From positions 130,001 to 194,000 of the forward strand of contig JAXRKP010000562.1 in NCBI GenBank assembly GCA_037039925.1: a DNA stretch of 64,000 nucleotides. Direction: 5' to 3'. Source of the DNA: Doris montereyensis (taxonomy: Eukaryota > Mollusca > Gastropoda > Nudibranchia > Dorididae). The translations under genes and the position numbers were made by a program. Shown here piece by piece: positions 37,835 through 51,437 of this stretch; positions within the stretch are counted from its first letter, which is position 1, and each line of letters opens with the position of its first letter. The notes beneath the pieces are model-generated. The model did no database searches, was not told where the DNA came from, and worked only from the letters and a program-made list of their open reading frames with translations.

Positions 37835-37960
37835 CTGGTAGGCCCTGCTTCTTTCCTTTCACACTTGCTTTCACGTACTTTTCATCTCACGGTTTCCTCT
37901 TAATTCACCCTGACATTACCGCATGTTATGGCGGACAGGATATTTTTCAATGAACCAAAC
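37835..37960 (+). repeat. Dispersed 'CACCCTGAGATCACCG' family, copy
   Basis: GGGCTACTGGTAGGCCCTGC, a pyrimidine block with CTTTTCATCTCACGG, TTAATTCACCCTGACATTACC, ATGGCGGACAGGATA and TTTCAATGAACC. It is the best guide to the element's layout. Confidence 0.75.
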
Positions 37961-38139
37961 AAACTCTTTTCTTCTACACCATGTATATACATTGTATGTC
38001 ATTATCATAAGTGTTTCATGTGCGTCTCTTCTTAGGTTTCATCTTAGTTTTTTTTTTTTTTCTTTTGTTCTTTTCAAATATATCGCAGGATTGGAATAAC
38101 AGAGTAAGTCATACATAATGAGGGGGGGGTTAAAAGGAA

Positions 38140-38240
38140 TCAAAACGAAATGTCTGTAGTGGAGCTCGAACCCAGTACCTCTGGGTCACAGTGCAATGCT
38201 TTTAACCACTCTGCCATCTGGTTCCCGAGTGTGTTTTGAC
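38140..38240 (-). mobile_element. tRNA-like SINE head
   Basis: GGAGCTCGAACCCAGTACCT followed by CTGGGTCACAGTGC and AACCACTCTGCCATCTGG. Its reverse complement has a B box GGGTTCGAGCTCC and an A-box-like CCAGATGGCAGAGTGGTTAA. Real tRNA folding is doubtful: no clean acceptor stem is seen. Confidence 0.55.
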
Positions 38241-38619
38241 TTAAGATTTGGTAAACACAATGTATTCTATGTGTGTGCATACATACAACCTTGTACCTCT
38301 CTAAAATCTCAGCCTAAATAGGGGTCAGTGTGACCCTTGATAGGGTGTTTGAAGGAGAACACTCACATTTTTTTATGGGAAATAGTAAACTTACCACCCT
38401 GTTATTCCAAAGCCCCGATATGTGTGTATGGGTGTGTGTGTGTGTGTATGTGTGCGTGTGTCTTCATCTGCCAAAGCTTGATTCCATGTAATGCCAATAA
38501 GAATGATAAGGATACCAATCTACAATTTATGTACATGTGAGATTAATAAAGCCAATGTAAATCATCCTTACTTGACTGCTTCTTTCATGTTGATATGATA
38601 ATAGTGTTTGTTATTATAT

Positions 38620-40085
38620 AATACCTATGCGTTTGTGGGTGTTTGTGTCTGTGTGTGTGTGTGTATAGGTGTCCGTGTAGATGTGTGTACGTATGTGTGT
38701 ATGTGTGTATATTTGTGTTCGTGCTTGTGTACGTGTATATATTTGTGCACGTGAATATAGTTGTGTACGTGTGCGTACATAAATATATTTGTGTACGTAT
38801 GTACGTACGTGAATATATTTGTATATGTGTGTGTGTACGTGAATATAGTTGTGTACGTGTGTGTGTACGTGAATATATTTGTGTACGTGTTTGTATACGT
38901 GAATATAGTTGTGTACGTGTATGTGTACCCGAACATATTTGTGTATGTGTGTGAGTATGTGTATATATTTTATAAGTGTGTGAGTATGTGTATATATTTT
39001 GTAAATGTGTGAGTATGTGTATATATATGTGTGCGTGTATGTGTACGTGTGTGAGTGTGTATATGTGTATATATATTTGCATGTGTATGTGTATATGTTT
39101 GTGTAGTGTGTGTATGCATGTGTGTGTATATGTGTTTATGTGTGTCTGTGTAGGTGTGTGTACGTGTATATTATTTGTGTACGTGCGTACGTGTATATAT
39201 TTGTGTAAGAGTGTGTGTATGTGTATTTATTTGTGTATGTATATATAAGTGTGTACGTGTGTGTGTGTATATATATATATTTGTGTGTGTATATGTGAAT
39301 ATATTTGTGTACGTGTGTATATGTGAATATATTTGTGTACGTGTGTGTATGTGTATATAATTGTGTACATGTGTGTGTATGTGTATATATTTGTGTACAT
39401 GTGTGTATGTGTATGTATTTGTGTATGTGTATTTATTTGTGTACGTGTGTATGTATATATATTTGTGTACATGTGTGTATGTGTATGTATTTGTGTACAT
39501 GTGTGTATGTGTATATATTTGTGTACATGTGTGTATGTGTATGTATTTGTGTACATGTGTGTATGTGTATATATTTGTGTATATGTGTGTATGTGTATGT
39601 ATTTGTGTATGTGTATATATTTGTGTACGTGTGTGTGTGTATATATTTGTGTACATGTGTGTATGTGTATGTATTTGTGTATGTGTGTATGTGTATATAT
39701 TTGTGTACATGTGTGTATGTGTATGTATTTGTGTACGTGTGTATGTGTATATATTTGTGTACATGTGTGTATGTGTATGTATTTGTGTACGTGTGTATGT
39801 GTATATATTTGTGTACATGTGTGTATGTGTATATATTTTTGTACGTGTGTATGTGTATATATTTGTGTACATGTGTGTATGTGTATATATTTGTGTATGT
39901 GTGTGTGTATATATTTGTGTATGTGTGTGTGTATATATATTTGTGTACATGTGTGTATGTGTATGTATTTGTGTCCATGTGTGTATGTGTATGTATTTGT
40001 GTATGTGTATATATTTGTGTACGTGTGTGTGTATGTGTATATATTTGTGTACATGTGTGTATGTGTATATATTTGTGTATGTTTG
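38620..40085. repeat. TG/TA-rich minisatellite, about 28-bp period
   Basis: Unit TATATATTTGTGTACATGTG plus TGTATGTG, with TACGTG variants. It is mostly alternating purine and pyrimidine over 1.4 kb. Open frames of 250-300 codons on both strands are artefacts. Confidence 0.95.
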
Positions 40086-40261
40086 TTCTTTCACTTTTTA
40101 CTTCACATGACTGTCATTTAGGGGATGGGTGTGGAGGGGGGTGGGTGGCATGTCTGCTGGGTCGACAGGAGGGCCATGGAAAATCTGTTTGACTGGGAAT
40201 CGAATCCGAATCTCCTCAGTGGTACAAACAGACAAACAGATATTGCATTACTTAACATACA

Positions 40262-40530
40262 TGCACACTTATGCATAAAAGATAAAGATGGGTTAACAAT
40301 CTGTATCCCAGTCTTACCTTCTGTACATCATTTATCCCCCAGCAGGCCATTTCATTCGAAGTCATTCTCAACTCCCTATGGAGCATACATGACACAAGCC
40401 TGTAAGGCACTTCATACTAAAACTGTAGCAAAGATCTTTCTCTACCTATAGCTGGATACTCATTCACACGTGATTCAAGCGTGGATAGTAGAGTAAAGTA
40501 CCTGTCCTAAAAAAAAAGTACAATTTGCAG
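40262..40530 (-). mobile_element. SINE family A, copy 3 (reverse, head lost)
   Basis: CTGTACATCATTTATCCCCC, AGGCACTTCATACTAAAAC, TCTCTACCTATAGCTGGATA and AGAGTAAAGTACCTGTCCTA correspond to the 3218-3530 body on the other strand. Confidence 0.7.
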
Positions 40531-40659
40531 TCTGAATATACAGATAGATCCGGCTTAGCTATAAAACAAAGTTGAATTTAGCAACAGTTTGTTGTTATAT
40601 TTTACTTTTCGCTTTTTACTTTTGTTTTGTTTTATTTTGTTGGGTCTTTTGTTGTGGTG

Positions 40660-43600
40660 GTCCACCCTAAAGCATGTGGCTCATTTGCCTCATAGAAGAG
40701 TGGTGGTCCACCCTAAAGTATGTGGCTCATTTGCCTCATAGAAGAGTGGTGGTCCACCCTAAAGTATGTGGCTCATTTGCCTGATGGAAGAGTGGTGGTC
40801 CACCCTAAAGTATGTGGTTCATTTGCCTCATAGAAGAGTGGTGGTCCACCCTAAAGTATGTGGCTCATTTGCCTCATGGAAGAGTGGTGGTCCACCCTAA
40901 TGAATGTGGCTCATTTGCCTGATGGAAGAGTGATGGTCCACCCTAAAGTATGTGGGTCATTTGCCTCATGGAAGTGTGGTGGTCCACCCTAAAGTATATG
41001 GCTCATTTGCTTCATGGAAGAGTGGTGGTCCACCCTAAAGCATGTGGCTCATTTGCTTCATGGAAGAGTGGTCCACCCTAAAGCATGTGGCTTTCATTTG
41101 CCTGATGGAAGAGTGGTGGTCCACCCTAAAGGATGTGGCTCATTTGCCTCATGGAAGAGCGGTGGTCCACCCTAAAGCATGTGGCTCATTTGACTGATGG
41201 AAGAGTGGTGGTCCACCCTAAAGGATGTGGCTCATTTGCCTCATAGAAGATGGGCAATTTGACTGATGGAAGAGTGGTGGTCCACCCTAAAGTATGTGGC
41301 TTTCATTTGCCTCATAGAAGAGTGGTGGTCCACCCTAAAGCATGTGGCTCATTTGACTGATGGAAGAGTGGTGGTCCACCCTAAAGCATGTGGCTCATTT
41401 GCCTCATAGAAGAATGGTGGTCCACCCTAAAGAATATGTGGCTCATTTGCCTCATAGAAGAGTGGAGGTCCACCCTAAAGCATGTGGCTCATTTGCCTGA
41501 TGGAAGAGTGGTGGAAGAATGTGGCTCATTTCCCTGATGGAAGAGTGGTGGTCCACCCTAAAGTATGTGGGTCATTTGCCTCATGGAAGAGTGGTGGTCC
41601 ACCCTAAAGTATGTGGCTCATTTGCCTCATAGAAGAGTGGTGGTCCACCCTAAAGCATGTGGCTCATATGGCTCATTTGACATTTGATGGAAGAGTGGTG
41701 GTCCACCCTAAAGGATGTGGCTCATTTGCATAGAAGAGTGGTGGTCCTAAAGCATGTGGCTCATTTGACTGATGGAAGAGTGGTGGTCCACCCTAAAGTA
41801 TGTGGCTTTCATTTGCCTGACGGAAATAGTGGTGGTCCACCTAAAGATGTGTCATTTGCCTCATGGAAGAGTGGTGGTCCACCCTAAAGCATGTGGCTCA
41901 TTTGCCTCATGGAAGAGTGGTCCACCCTAAAGAAGATGGTGGCTCATTTGCCTGATGGAAGAGTGGTGGTCCACCCTAAAAATGGCTCATTTCCCTGATG
42001 GAAGATGTGATGTGGCTCATTTGCCTCATAGAAGAGTGGTGGTCCACCCTAAAGTATGTGGCTCATTTGCCTCATAGAAGAGTGGTGGTCCACCCTCATG
42101 TGGCTCATTTGAACAGAAGAGTGGTGGTCCACCCTAAAAGCATGTGGCTCATTTGCCTGATGGAAGAGTGGTGGTCCACCCTAAAGCATGTGGCTCATTT
42201 GCCTGATAGAAGAGTGGTGGTCCACCCTAAAGGATGTGGCTCATTTGCCTCATAGAAGAGTGGTGGTCCACCCTAAAAGCATGTGGCTCATTTGACTGAT
42301 GGAAGAGTGGTGGTCCACCCTAAAGTATGTGGCTTTCATTTGCCTGATTGAAGTAGTGGTGGTCCACCCTAAAGCATGTGGCTCATTTGACTGATTTGGT
42401 CCACCCTAAAGTATGTGGCTTTCATTTGCCTCATAGAAGAGTGGTGGAATGTGGCTCATTTGCCTCATAGAAGAGTGGTGGTCCACCCTAAAGCATGTGG
42501 CTCATTTGACTGATGGAAGAGTGGTGGTCCACCCTAAAGTATGTGGCTCATTTGCCTCATAGAAGAGTGGTGGTCCACTCCTAAAGCATGTGGCTCATTT
42601 GCCTCATAGAAGAGTGGTGGTCCTCATTTGCTTCATGGAAGAGTGGTGGTCCACCCTAAAGCATGTGGCTCATTTGCCTGATGGAAGAGTGGTGGTCCAC
42701 CCTAAAGGATGTGGCTCATTTGCCTCATGGAAGAGTGGTGGTCCACCCAAAGCATGTGGCTCATTTGCCTCATCGGATGGAAGAGTGGTGGTCCACCCTA
42801 AAGCATGTGGCTCATTTGCCTCATAGAAGAGTGGTGGTCCACCCTAAAGCATGTGGCTCATTTGCCTCATGGAAGAGTGGTGGTCCACCCTAAAGCATGT
42901 GGCTCATTTGACTGATGGAAGAGTGATGGTCCACCCTAAAGTATGTGGCTCATTTGCCTCATAGAAGAGTGGTGGTCCACCCTAAAGGATGTGGCTCATT
43001 TGCCTCATAGAAGAGTGGTGGTCCACCCTAAAGCATGTGGCTCATTTGACTGATGGAAGAGTGGTGGTCCACCCTAAAGTATGTGGCTCATTTGCCATTT
43101 GCCTCATAGAAGAGTGGTGGTCCACCCTAAAGCATGTGGCTCATTTGACTCATGGAAGAGTGGTGGTCCACCCTAAAGCATGTGGCTCATTTGCCTCATG
43201 GAAGAGTGGTGGTCCACCCCAAAGTATGTGGCTCATTTGCCTCATAGAAGAGTGGTGGTCCACCCTAAAGCATGTGGCTCATTTGCCTGATGGAAGAGTG
43301 GTGGTCTCACCTCATAGAAGATGTCCACCCAAAGGATGTGGCTCATTTGCCTGATGGAAGAGTGGTGGTCCACCTAAAATCCACCCTATGTGGCTCATTT
43401 GCCTGATGGAAGAGTGGTGGTCCACCCTAAAGCATGTGGCTCATTTGACTGATGGAAGAGTGGTGGTCCACCCTAAAGCATGTGGCTCATTTGCCTCATA
43501 GAAGAGTGGTGGTCCACCCTAAAGCATGTGGCTCATTTGACTGATGGAAGAGTGGTGGTCCACCCTAAAGTATGTGGCTTTCATTTGCCTGATAGAAGAG

Positions 43601-45490
43601 TGGTGGTCCACCCTAAAGCATGTGGCTCATTTGCCTCATAGAAGAGTGGTGGTCCACCCACCCTAAAGCATGTGGCTCATTCGCCTGATGGAAGAGTGGT
43701 GGTCCACCTTAATGAATGTGGCTCATTTGCCTGATGGAAGAGTGGTGGTCCACCCTCATTTGCCTCTGATGGGAAGAGTGGTGGTCCACCCTAAAGCATG
43801 TGGCTCATTTGCCTCATAGAAGAGTGGTGGTCCACCCTAAAGCATGTGGCTCATTTGACTGATGGAAGAGTGGTGGTCCACCCTAAAGGATGTGGCTCAT
43901 TTGCCTCATAGAAGAGTGGTGGTCCACCCTAAAGCATGTGGCTCATTTGACTGAGGAAGAGTGGTGGTCCACCTAAGTATGGAAGAGTGGTGGTCCACCC
44001 TAAAGCATGTGGCTCATTTGCCTCATGGAAGAGTGGTGGTCCACCCTCATTTGCCTCATAGAAGAGTGGTGGTCCACCCTAAATGTGGACTTTCATTTGC
44101 CTCATAGAAGAGTGGTGGTCCACCCTAAAGCATGTGGCTCATTTGCCTGATGAGTGGTGGTCCACCCTAAAGGATGGCTCATTTGCCTGATGGAAGAGTG
44201 GTGGTCCAAAGGATGTGGCTCATTTGCCTCAGTATGTGGCTAAAGCATCATTTGCCTGATGGGAAGAGTGGTGGTCCACCCTAAAGCATGTGGCTCATTT
44301 GACTGATGGAAGAGTGGTGGTCCACCCTAAAGTATATGGCTTTCATTTGCCTCATAGAAGAGTGGTGGTCCACCTAAAGCATTGGCTCATTTGACTGATG
44401 GAAGAGTGGTGGTCCACCTAAAGCATGTGGCTCATTTGCCTCATGGAAGAATGGTGGTCCACCCCTAAAGCATGTGGCTCATTTGCCTCATGGAAGAGTG
44501 GTGGTCCACCTTAAAATGTGGCTCATGATGGCGGTGGTCCACCTAAAGTATGTGGGTCATTTGCCTCATGGAAGAGTGGTGGTCCACCTAAAGTATGTGG
44601 CTCATTTGCCTGATAGAAGAGTGGTGGTCCACCCTAAAGCATGTTGCTCATTTGCCTGATGGAAGAGTGGTGGTCCACCCTAAAGCATGTGGCTCATTTG
44701 ACTGATGGAAGAGTGGTGGTCCACCTAAAGGATGTGGCTCATTTGCCTGGTGGAAGAGTGGTGGTCCACCTCTAAAGCATGTGGCTCATTTGCCTGCTCA
44801 TTTGCCTGGAAGAGTGGTGGTCCACCTAGAGTATGTGGTCATTTGCCCCATTTGGTCCACCCTCATTTGCCTGATGGAAGAGTGGTGGTCCACCCTAAAG
44901 TATGTGGCTCATTTGCCTGATAGAAAGAGTGGTGGTGCCTAAAGCATGTTGCTCATTTGCCTGATGGAAGAGTGATGGTCCACCCTAAAGCATGTGGCTC
45001 ATTTGACTGATTTGTCCACCCTAAAGGATGTGGCTCATTTGCCCTATGGAAGAGTGGTGGTCCACCCTAAAAGCATGTGGCTCATTTGCCTCATAGAAGA
45101 GTGGTGGTCCACCCTAAAGCATGTGGCTCATTTGCCTGATGGAAGAGTGGTGGTCCACCCTAAAGCAGCTCATTTGCCTGATGGAAGAGTGGTGGTCCAC
45201 CCTAAAGCATGTGGCTCATTTGCATCTGGAAGAGTGGTGGCTTGGCTCATAGAAGAGTGGTGGTCCACCCTAAAGTATGTGGCTCATTTGCCTCATGGAA
45301 GAGTGGTGGTCCACCCTAAAGCAATTTGCCTCATGTGGTGGTCACCCTTTGGCTCATTTGCCTGATGGAAGAGTGGTGGTCCACCTAAAGCATGTGGCTC
45401 ATTTGCCATGGTCCACCCTAAAGTGGCTCATTTGCCTCATAGAAGAGTGGTGGTCCACCCTAAAACATGTGGCTCATTTGCCTCATGGAA
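40660..45490. repeat. 46-bp minisatellite, about 100 copies, with higher-order pattern
   Basis: Unit CTCATTTGCCTCATAGAAGA, GTGGTGGTCCACCCTAAAGC, ATGTGG. Main variants: GACTGATGGAAG for GCCTCATAGAAG, and GTATGTGGCTTTCATTTG for CATGTGGCTCATTTG. These two often occur as neighbours, giving a recurring multi-unit block. The unit holds the inverted repeat GGTGGTCCACC. Truncated units become common right of about 43.3 kb. Confidence 0.97.
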
Positions 45491-45494
45491 AATC

Positions 45495-45715
45495 CGGCAC
45501 TGGCTAGTAGGTCTTACCTCTTTTCTTTCAGTCTTTCTAGTTTTGTCTTTCATTTCACAGGTTAATCTTTATTCGTGGGTGGTTGGCAAGACATGCTGAT
45601 TGCTTTTTTCGTTTTTTTTCTTTTACTCTTTTACTTCTCTTTTATTTGAGTGGTTCCTCTTAATTCACACTGAGTTCACCACAATGGTGGACGGCGTCAA
45701 TTTTAATTAAACAAA
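45495..45715 (+). repeat. Dispersed 'CACCCTGAGATCACCG' family, copy
   Basis: CTGGCTAGTAGGTCTTACC, a pyrimidine block, CTTAATTCACACTGAGTTCA, AATGGTGGACGGCGTC and TAATTAAAC. Confidence 0.7.
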
Positions 45716-45849
45716 CTTTTTTTTTTTAAGAGAAAAAAAAGAAAGAAAAGATTCTACGTTTTTCCTTTCCTTCTTTCAATTACCTTGTATCCTTCATCTT
45801 GTCGTTTCTCTTAATTCTTTCTTTCTTTCTTTCTTTATCGTTTCCCATT

Positions 45850-47790
45850 CTACCTTCCAGTGTACTCTACTGTATCATCTGCTGTCTAAGGTCCAGGTTT
45901 TGTTGCCATAGAGGAGGGTAGAACAATAAACTGTGTTGTATATTGCCATTTTGGGTTTTGTTGACAATTTTTGCTTACCTACAAATGTCTTTCCTAGATG
46001 GTTATATATTGCACTTGCCTTTTCAATGCTCTGGCTGATTTCTTAGCTTAGTTTTCCCTCTGAGTTAATCATTACTCCTAGGTAATTGTAGCTTTGAATT
46101 TGTTCTAAATTCTTCCTGCCCAACTTCAGATTTTGTGTTTTTAGCTTCCCTAGTTACTAGCATTGTTTTGATTTTCGTTGATTTACTCTCATTCCTCTTT
46201 TATTTAGTTCATTATTCATCACGTTGATATTTGACTGAAGGTCACTTTCTGATTTTCCAAACAGAACTAAATTATCAGCAAATGAAAGCATTGATACATT
46301 TACTGGCTTGAGTTTCCACATACCTACATTCATTTTCTTCATTTTTGAGGATGCCTTTGCGACTGAATCCATAAATGTGATAAACAAAAGAGGACTAAGG
46401 ATACAACTATGTCTTACTCCTATATTTACATCAAATTCTTCCGATACGTTTCCAGCTACTCTCACTGCACATGTTGGTTTATTGTAAAAACTTTTAATGG
46501 CTTCTATTAGATTTTGCTCTACATCGTGTTCTCTTAAGGAATGTCATAGTTCGTTCCTCCTCACAGTGACAAATGCCTTTTGTAAGTCAATAAAACACAG
46601 GTGCAAGTCAATGTTTCTCTCAAGAAATTTGTATATGATTTGTCTTATTGTAAATATGTGGTCTTGTACACTTCTACCTGGTCTAAATCCACTCTGATGT
46701 TGTTCAATTTGATCCTCTACTCTTTTCCTTAGTCTCATTTCCAGTATCCTAGCATATACTTTTCCTGGTACGCTAAGTAGTGATATCCCTCTATAGTTTG
46801 AGCATTCCATAGTTGATCCTTTCTTGTGTATTGGTACTACCGTTCCCTTTTTCCAGTCGTCTGACACCTGTTTTGACTTCCATGCTTTTTAGCATATTGC
46901 ATGTAGTAGTTTGTCTGCCCCTCTCCTTTGGTTTTTAATCATTTCTGAATAAACTTGATCTGCTCCTTGGGCCTTTCTTAATTTCACTTGTTTTGGTCTT
47001 TCTCATGCTCTTAATTGCCCCCCAGAACAGCTTTTGATTTCCTTAATAGCTTTCTTGAAGTCTTTGTCCAAACTCTTTCCAATGTTCCTGTTTTGTTTTC
47101 CTCACTTCGATAGTTCTTTTACTCACTTAATCTATAATGTCCTCTGGCCTCTTTGTTTGCAAATATTTTCTTCCAGACATCCTTCTTTTCTTTGATCTTA
47201 GTCTTGACATTCTCATTCCACCATGCTGTTCTTTTCCTATCTCCTTTAATTTGTTTCCTACCACATACCTCTTCAGTACAACTGAGGAGTGTTTATCTAT
47301 AAATTTGCCACTTTTCTTCTATTGTGCTATCATTCAGATCCATCTGCCTTTCACTGATGAAACTTTTTTTATCCTTGATTGGTATATCTGTTTTACTGTT
47401 GGTTAATTTAGTTCTCTATTTTGAGTTTAGCTGCTTTCTTCTCTTTTCTTTTCTGTTTGTTTACTTCAGTCAGTAATCTCACTTTGGCAATCACTAGGTG
47501 ATGATCACTAAATATGTCAGCTCCTCTGTTTACTCTTGCGTCTATTGTACTGTAAAAAAGGGAGTTGTTAACTATTACATAGTCTATGATTGACTTTTCG
47601 TATCTGTCTTAATTTACTCTTGTATGTTTGTGGATATCTTTATGAGGAAAAAGGTGTAGGGCATTGAAGGAATTTTTGGTAAATTCGGCAAAACACTGCC
47701 CAACAAGGTTAAAGACTATGTCTATGAGACGTTTACCGATATGCTCGGTACATTCTGGTTTATTCTAGTGAGCCTCCATGAAGCAGTTAC
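45850..47790 (-). mobile_element. Non-LTR retrotransposon (LINE) relic: endonuclease end plus reverse transcriptase
   Basis: On the minus strand, from right to left: SIIDYVIVNNSLFYS (end of the endonuclease, near 47560-47600), SDDWKKGTVVPIHKKGS, SNYRGISLLSVPGKVYARIL, QSGFRPGRSVQDHIFTIRQI, CFIDLQKAF, GVRHSCILSPLLF, MLSFADNLVLFG (the F/YADD box, with Asn for the second Asp) and SYNYLGVMINSEG. Frames change several times and stops intervene, so it is inactive. No poly(A) or target duplication was identified. RTE- or CR1/Jockey-like; the clade is not settled. Confidence 0.9.
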
Positions 47791-47814
47791 ATCCACCAAG
47801 AATCTAGACGTATA

Positions 47815-48395
47815 TGGTAATGATAAGGAATATAATAGTAGCAATTCATGGCCCTTCCTGGCACCCCAATCTTCAATTGTACACAGTTTACATACATTAT
47901 AATACTAGCAAGTCATGGCCCTTCCTGGCACCCCAATCTTCAAGTGTACACAGTTTACATACATTATAATACTAGCAATTCATGGCCCTTTTTGGTACCA
48001 CAGTCTTCAAGTGTACACAGTTTACATTCATTATAATACTAGCAATTCATGGCCCTTCCTGGTACCAGTCTTCAATGGCCCTTTTTGGTACCACAACTTA
48101 AGTGTACACAGTTTAATACATTATAATACTAGCAATTCATGGCCCTTTTTTGGTACCAAAGTCTTCAAGTGTACACAGTTATTACATTCATTATAATACT
48201 AGCAATTCATGGCCCTTTTTGGTACCAAAGTCTTCAAGTGTACACAGTTTACATTCATTATAATACTAGCAATTCATGGCCCTTTTTGGTACCACATTCT
48301 TCAAGTGTACACAGTTTACATTCATTATAATACTAGTCGAACTTTTTGGTACCACATTCTTCAAGTGACACAGTTTACATTCATTATTTGTCAAA
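47815..48395. repeat. 67-bp minisatellite, about 8 copies
   Basis: Unit AGCAATTCATGGCCCTTTTT, GGTACCACAGTCTTCAAGTG, TACACAGTTTACATTCATTA, TAATACT. The last copies fuse into the next array through GTTTACATTCATTATTTGTC. Confidence 0.94.
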
Positions 48396-49522
48396 CTTGT
48401 TGGTATGACAAGTATTTCCCAGTTTGTCAAACTTGTTGGTATGTGTTTTCCAGTTTGTCAAACTTGTTGGACAAGTATTTCCCAGTTTGTCAAACTTGTT
48501 GCTATGCCAAGTGTTTCCCAGTTGTCGAACTTGTTGCTATGCCAAGTATTTCCCAGTTTGTCGAACTTGTTGCTATAACAAGTATTTCCCAGTTTGTCGA
48601 ACTTGTTGCTATGCCAAGTATTTCCCAGTTTGTCGAACTTGTTGGAATGACAAGTATTTCCCAGTTTGTCGAACTTGTTGGTATGACAAGGTAATCCCAG
48701 TTTGTCGACCTTGTTGGTATGACAAGTATTTCCCAGTTTGTCGAACTTGTTGGTTTCCCAGTTTGTCGACCTTGTTGCTATGCCAAGCATTTCCCAGTTT
48801 GTCGAACTTGTTGGAATGACAGGTATTTCCCAGTTTGTCGAACTTGTTGGAATGACAAGTATTTCCCAGTTTGTCGAACTTGTTGGTATGACAAGTATTT
48901 CCCAGTTTGCCGAACTTGTTGGTATGACAAGTATTTCCCAGTTTGTCGAACTTGTTGGTTTCCCAGTTTGTCGAACTTGTTGGTTTCCCAGTTTGTCGAA
49001 CTTGTTGGTTTCCCAGTTTGTCGAACTTGTTGCTATGCCAAGTATTTCCCAGTTTGTCGAACTTGTTGGAATGACAAGTATTTCCCAGTTTGTCGAACTT
49101 GTTGGAATGACAAGTATTTCCCAGTTTGTCGAACTTGTTGGTATGACAAGTATTTCTCAGTTTGTCGAACTTGTTGGAATGACAAGTATTTCCCAGTTTG
49201 TCGAACTTGTTGGTATGACAAGTATTTCCCAGTTTGTCGAACTTGTTGGAATGACAAGTATTTCCCAGTTTGTCGAACTTGTTGGAATGACAAGTATTTC
49301 TCAGTTTGTCGAACTTGTTGGAATGACAAGTATTTCCCAGTTTGTCGAACTTGTTGGTATGACAAGTATTTCCCAGTTTGTCGAACTTGTTGCTATGACA
49401 AGTATTTCCCAGTTTGTCGAACTTGTTGGTATGACAAGTATTTCCCAGTTTGTCGAACTTGTTGGAATGACAAGTATTTCCCAGTTTGTCGAACTTGTTG
49501 GTATGACAAGTATTTCCCAGAA
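48385..49522. repeat. 36-bp minisatellite, about 32 copies
   Basis: Unit CAGTTTGTCGAACTTGTTGG then TATGACAAGTATTTCC, with GAATGACAAG and CTATGCCAAG variants. Some copies lack the last 16 bases (48955-49015). The 36-bp period makes false open frames. Confidence 0.96.
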
Positions 49523-49604
49523 ACCCCGGTGAAAACGTAGGTGACTAGTACCATTTTTTTATAGTTATATGTGTATATAAATTGTATATAAGTTACATTA
49601 TGTA

Positions 49605-51195
49605 CCCACAAAAGATGACACCTGTACCTATAAAAGATGAAAACCTGTACCTATAAACGATGAAAATTGTACCTATAAAAGATTAAACCTGTACCTATAA
49701 AACATGAAACCTGTACTTGTAAAAGATGAAACCTGTACCAATAAAACATGAAACCTGTGCCTATAAAATATGAAACCTGTACCTATAAAAGATGAAAATG
49801 TATGTATAAAAGGTAAAACTGTACGTATAAAAGATAAAACTGTGCCTATAAAAGATGAAAAGATAAAAGATAAAACCTGTGCCTATAAAAGATGAAACCT
49901 GTAGGTATAAAAGATGAAACCTGTATGTATACAAGATGAAACATGTACCCATAAAAGATAAAACCTATGCGTATAAAAGATGAAATCTGTACCTATAAAA
50001 GATGAAACCTGTACCCATAAAAGATGAAACGTGTACCTATAAAAGATGAAACCTGTATGTATAAAAGATGAAATCTGTACCTATAAAATATGAAACCTGT
50101 GCCCATAAAAGATGAAACATGTGCGTATAAAAGATCAAATCTGTACCTATAAAAGATGAAACCTGTACCTATAAAAGCTCAAATCTGTACCCAGAAAAGA
50201 TGAAACCTGTACCAATAAAAGATGAAACATGTATGTATAAAAGATGAAACTTGTATCAATAAAAAATGAAACCTGTACATATAAAAAATGAAACGTGTAC
50301 GTATAAAAGATGAAATCTGTACCTATAAAAGATGAAACTGTACCTATAAAAGATGAAACCTGTACCTATAAAAGATGAAACCTGTACCTATAAAAGATGA
50401 AACCTGTTTCTATGAAAGATGAAACCTGTACATATAAAAGATGAAACGTGTACGAATAAAAGATGAAACCTGTACCTATAAAAGATGAAAGCTGTACCTA
50501 TCGAAGATTAAACCTGTACGTATAAAACATGAAACCTGTACCTATAAAACATGAAACCTGTACCTATAGAGGATGAAACATGTACACATAAAAGATGAAA
50601 CCTGTACTCATAAAAATGAAACTTGGATCTATAAAAGATGAGACATGTACCCTCAAAAAAGATGAAACCTGTATCTATAAAAGATGAAACCTGTGCCCAT
50701 AAAAGATGAAACGTGTACGTATACAAGATGAAACCTGTAGCGTATAAAACATGAAACCTGTACCTGTAAAAGATGAAACTTGTACCTATAAAAGATGAAA
50801 CCTGTACCCATAAAAGATGAAACATGTACGTATAAAAGATTAAACCTATATGTATAAAAGATGAAACCTTTATGTATAAAAAATGAAACCTGTACGTATA
50901 AAAGATGAAACTTGTACCCATAAAAGATGAAACCTGTGCCTATAAAAGATGAAACCTGTACCCATAAAAGATGAAACCTGTACCTATAAAACATGAAACC
51001 TGTACCTATAAAAGATGAAACCTGTATCTATAAAAGATGTAACCTGTGCCCATAAAACATGAAACGTGTACCTATAAAATATGAAACTTGTACCTATAAA
51101 AGATGAAACCTGTACCTATACAAGATGAAACCTTTACGTATAAAAGATGAAACCTGTACCTATAATAGATGAAACCTGTACCCGTAAAAGATTAA
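49605..51195. repeat. 22-bp minisatellite, about 70 copies
   Basis: Unit AAAGATGAAACCTGTACCTA plus TA. Variation is concentrated in the CCTGTACC part. It runs straight into the GA tract. Confidence 0.95.
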
Positions 51196-51206
51196 AAAAG
51201 ATTAAA

Positions 51207-51437
<231 letters not shown>

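Noticed and set aside
38585..40192. Frames of up to 307 codons, Cys/Val/Tyr- or Thr/His/Tyr-rich
   Set aside because: Translations of a TG/TA-rich array, open in several frames and both strands.
46544..46867. Reverse transcriptase frame as a host gene
   Set aside because: Motif order (SNYRGISLLS, QSGFRPGRS, FADN) and neighbouring endonuclease remnant show a LINE, broken by stops and shifts.
48209..49611. Cys-rich repeat frames (SQFVELVGMT and FPVCRTCWYDKY)
   Set aside because: A 36-bp array; no signal peptide, exon border or single consistent frame. The Cys pattern is a by-product of TTGT repeats.
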